A DNA stretch of 20,815 bases from Methanobacteriota archaeon. Lineage in GTDB: Archaea; Thermoplasmatota; Poseidoniia; Poseidoniales; Poseidoniaceae. A model generated the notes under the pieces. The model made no database searches, was not told the origin of the DNA, and saw nothing but the letters and a program-made list of their open reading frames with translations. Numbering within the stretch: position 1 is the stretch's first letter; each line of letters starts with the position of its first letter. The translations under genes were made by a program, and so were the position numbers. Location of the stretch: assembly GCA_002725275.1 (NCBI GenBank), contig PBOE01000026.1, positions 14,973-35,787 of the forward strand, given 5' to 3'. This document shows positions 18,101 to 20,815 of the stretch, piece after piece.

Positions 18101-18614
18101 AGCCGTCGAACTGCACGGCGGTGCTGAGCGAGGTCATGCCAAAGTCCACGGGTCCGTACATGTAGCCGGCGACGATGCCGTTTCCTGCGTGAGAGGTCAC
18201 GTCGGCCATGAACGAGACGCCGCCTTGGCTGTGGTCGGCGCCGACGACGTAGTTCCACGTGCCGCTGTTGTCAACCGAAGCGAGGAAGAAGTCGTTACCG
18301 TTGCTGTACGGTGAGGTGGGGGTGTAGGTTTGCGTGCCGAAGACCAGCGAGGCAGCAGAGGAATTGACGTCGCCAGCGATGACCCAGCCGTTGTCGACGG
18401 AGGCGATGGCGCCGGAGAATTCGTCGTGAGTGCTCGATCCACCTCCGGCGAGGAAGACCTCCGCAGAGGTGCTTCGACCGCCGGTGTTCATCGAGGTTTC
18501 AAGGTCGTCATCCAGCACCGTCACCGGTGCGACGTTGACAAGGGTTGTACCGATGATGCTCAGCAGCAAAAGGACCGTCAGAGACAGGGCGAGGCCTGCA
18601 GGTGTTCGACGCAT
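15126..18614 (-). CDS. membrane-anchored surface protein: beta-propeller (SBBP-like) plus TSP3 repeats and Pro/Ala/Gln-rich tail
   Basis: The start is ATG 18614 (1162 residues), because a signal peptide follows at once: MRRTPAGLALSLTVLLLLSIIG. An upstream TTG at 18689 would overlap rpl30e and add a meaningless leader. Residues about 45-500 show repeats like (V/I)VAGYFSGETDFGG...F(I/V)AKLD..G...WA, typical of SBBP/propeller blades; about six or seven blades can be traced. Residues about 505-1028 are TSP3-type Ca-binding repeats with a long secondary period: GTST.DR.GC..SDGDGYSD ... GADAF..DPTQWSD.DGDGYGDN. Residues about 1043-1064 are a membrane span followed by RRRGGKD. The cytoplasmic tail repeats AAPVAMPDF(G/N)AQPV twice and ends in a short helical unit (YYNSLLAQGYPHDDAVRYTQQYFQQF). 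It is probably a cell-envelope protein for adhesion or ligand binding. No enzyme motif is visible. Confidence 0.9.
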   Translation of the reverse strand: MRRTPAGLALSLTVLLLLSIIGTTLVNVAPVTVLDDDLETSMNTGGRSTSAEVFLAGGGSSTHDEFSGAIASVDNGWVIAGDVNSSAASLVFGTQTYTPTSPYSNGNDFFLASVDNSGTWNYVVGADHSQGGVSFMADVTSHAGNGIVAGYMYGPVDFGMTSLSTAVQFDGFVAQADAMGNWMWAKGFQTLPNSSTDSSIPQAVTVDQLGDVIVAGYFSGETDFGGTTFNVSNAEIFIAKLDGANGALKWAVTGGGIGNQQVTDIVVDNAGNIHVAVLTQNNVLFGTNSYNVVGTQDSVIVKLSSAGAFQSVTGYGIANQAVSLTALAVDTNGDLYAGGSFEGTMAKNGWSITANKGGSDLFFIKEGTTPSNQWAATGGSNSADSLQAMDVSSAGELVFTAFFLDGTFSAGTKSTTGTSSNWIATLDADVMLGGLTNTGGWSWLDVTGSAALEVGWDIAFNGSDVAAAVGSYVGPAGSDTITKGTDSVTTAGGWDLFVWALDPSMKADSDNDGVPDVSDNCPNDSNPLQGNTDGDAQGDACDSDDDNDGITDNSPDDCPRGGAANWGSTQNFDDPANSTDWDRDGCKDDVEDADMDNDGVENDVDLCPRSSYQPPRPTWVSDSITDVDGDGCRDADEDTDDDGDGFEDVSDDCPTVVGNSTLGEEGCQDNDGDGWSNNFDDCPNEFGNSTLGGKNACPDMDGDGWADADDAFTEDPTQWSDADGDGYGDNTEGTTPDDCPTVAGTSTLDRLGCLDTDSDGYSDPDSMWNAESGADAFIDDPTQWSDFDGDGYGDNYANDTWTDRNPSWPGEYRTDVVLQDACPTQEGTSWQNGLIGCPDQDGDGWYNLQDAFPNDPTQWSDTDGDGYGDNASGTDADQCPDIAGTSTADRLGCEDSDGDGYSDPDPNTNWLPANGADAFPSEPTQWADQDSDFYGDNPAGDRADACPTVRGTSTVDRLGCEDSDGDGISDETDTWTLAQGADACPLAYGTSTADRIGCADTDGDNYSDPTPDYGIEQGADAYPQDPTRWILEPKEDETFFASTNALIGSGVGLLLALVVIGLIMRRRGGKDTTEWTVPAGGGGGNPGFAAPVAMPDFGAQPVSQPAAQPAYAAPVAMPDFNAQPVVAQPDPARDYYNSLLAQGYPHDDAVRYTQQYFQQFQG
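15260..15345 (-). repeat. direct repeat in the cytoplasmic tail, AAPVAMPDFxAQPV twice
   Basis: The 14-residue unit occurs twice with about 13 residues between copies (PVSQPAAQPAY linker) and differs at one position (G or N). The DNA copies are also nearly the same (gcatggc(a/c)acggg... type blocks), which suggests a recent duplication. The surroundings are rich in Pro, Ala and Gln and probably unfolded. Confidence 0.75.
15530..17110 (-). repeat. long-period TSP3 repeat region of the propeller protein
   Basis: Beyond the short DxDGDG units there is a higher-order period. The block (G)TST-x-DR-x-GC is encoded near 15621-15647, 15735-15761, 15936-15962 and 16356-16385. The block DPT(Q/R)W or EPTQWAD follows or precedes the units at roughly 15530, 15840, 16035, 16260 and 16460. 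Each full unit carries one Cys pair (CP...GC), which could form a disulfide per repeat. Confidence 0.85.
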
Positions 18615-18623
18615 GGTTTGCCG

Positions 18624-18639
18624 TGGCCCCCGAAGGCCA
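18624..18639 (-). other. short hairpin between rpl30e and the propeller gene
   Basis: On the minus strand TGGCC, a 6-base loop TTCGGG, and GGCCA form a 5-bp stem, 9 bases before ATG 18614 and 30 bases after the rpl30e stop. It may modulate translation or mark a transcript boundary. There is no U-run. Confidence 0.3.
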
Positions 18640-18669
18640 TCAAGGTGTTGTCCAAACGGACCAGGATGC

Positions 18670-18969
18670 TCACTCAAGGTTGCTCTCAAGCGCCATCAAG
18701 TCGCTGTCACCGGCGTCAAGGACCGTGATGGTCGACACCGAGAAGGGCTTACCGCAGGCGATGCCGAGTTCACGGTTCACCATCCGGGACCGGTGCATGC
18801 TCACCTCAGGGTGAGCGGCTCGCAACGCCGTGGTGTAATCATCGGGGCAGTTGGCGGCCACGATGACCATTTTGGCGTTGCCGTTGGCACAGGCGTCCTT
18901 GGCTTGTCGTTGTCCAAACAACAGGTTCCCTGTTGCGATTGCGTTCTTCAGTTGTCGGCTTAGATCCAT
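18670..18969 (-). CDS. rpl30e: large ribosomal subunit protein eL30 (L30e)
   Basis: The product is 99 residues from ATG 18969, which has GGAGG (18977-18981) 7 bases upstream; an upstream GTG at 18990 lacks this support. The length is right for archaeal L30e. The family pattern is present: N-terminal helix MDLSRQLKNAIATGNLLFGQRQAKDA, then AKMVIVAANCPDDYTTAL, a His-rich turn, and the RELGIACGKPFSVSTITVLDAGDSD segment. The protein binds rRNA in the large subunit. It lies 44 bases behind rpoA2 on the same strand, the standard archaeal order. In many archaea nusA, rps12 and rps7 follow, but here a surface-protein gene follows after 55 bases. Confidence 0.95.
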   Translation of the reverse strand: MDLSRQLKNAIATGNLLFGQRQAKDACANGNAKMVIVAANCPDDYTTALRAAHPEVSMHRSRMVNRELGIACGKPFSVSTITVLDAGDSDLMALESNLE

Positions 18970-18976
18970 TTCTTTT

Positions 18977-18981
18977 CCTCC
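18977..18981 (-). promoter_or_regulatory. Shine-Dalgarno site of rpl30e
   Basis: GGAGG on the minus strand, 7 bases before ATG 18969. It decides the start in favour of the 99-residue protein. Confidence 0.85.
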
Positions 18982-19013
18982 ATTCTCCACATGTGTTTCT
19001 CATGGTTGGAATC

Positions 19014-20815
<1,802 letters not shown>

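Noticed and set aside
18615..18689. TTG start at 18689 for the propeller protein
   Set aside because: It would overlap rpl30e by 20 bases and put 25 residues before a clear signal peptide that begins at ATG 18614.

Overview
The window reads as archaeal, most likely a planktonic marine euryarchaeon of the Thermoplasmatota (Marine Group II / Candidatus Poseidoniales type). The direct evidence for Archaea is a large RNA polymerase subunit split into A' and A'' with eukaryote-like ribosomal protein L30e behind it, an XPD/Rad3-type helicase, and TATA-like elements with Shine-Dalgarno sites close to starts. The finer placement is inference. It rests on huge surface proteins built from thrombospondin type 3 (TSP3) aspartate repeats beside a bacterial-type glutamate dehydrogenase, a combination typical of that group. 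Both ends of the window cut genes.

Layout: (1) 1-402, the C-terminus of a membrane protein cut by the left edge. (2) 504-9434, one giant gene of about 2976 codons for a cell-surface protein: signal peptide, TSP3/EF-hand-like repeats, a transglutaminase-like domain without its usual His, a long array of beta-sandwich domains, one membrane span and a cytoplasmic DUF4129-like tail. (3) 9440-12778, minus strand: a tandem ribbon-helix-helix regulator, a short hypothetical protein, an XPD-like Fe-S helicase, and a small protein with an Hsp20-like C-terminus translationally coupled to the helicase. (4) 12779-12922, a divergent control region with a TATA box and half-sites at 10-bp spacing. (5) 12923-14844, plus strand: a duplicated TerB-like acidic protein and gdhA. 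(6) 14829-18614, minus strand: a beta-propeller/TSP3 membrane-anchored surface protein and a small two-span membrane protein. (7) 18670-20815, minus strand: rpoA1 (3' end), rpoA2 and rpl30e.

How the genes relate: rpoA1-rpoA2-rpl30e is the conserved transcription/translation cluster, with a 1-base stop/start overlap between A' and A'' and strong Shine-Dalgarno sites. The two large surface proteins share one plan: Ca-binding aspartate repeats outside, a single C-terminal span, and a short cytoplasmic domain. They probably form part of the envelope or a system for handling extracellular polymers. The divergent regulator and TerB-like gene look like a small self-contained regulatory pair. GdhA links ammonium assimilation to central metabolism and looks acquired from bacteria.

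No CRISPR array, tRNA, rRNA, insertion sequence or integrase was seen. No stretch longer than about 150 bases lacks a proposed gene. The most novel items are the giant pseudo-transglutaminase/DUF4129 surface protein, the single-chain double ribbon-helix-helix regulator with its candidate operator, the lineage-specific extensions at the RNA polymerase split site, and the cytoplasmic tail of the propeller protein.
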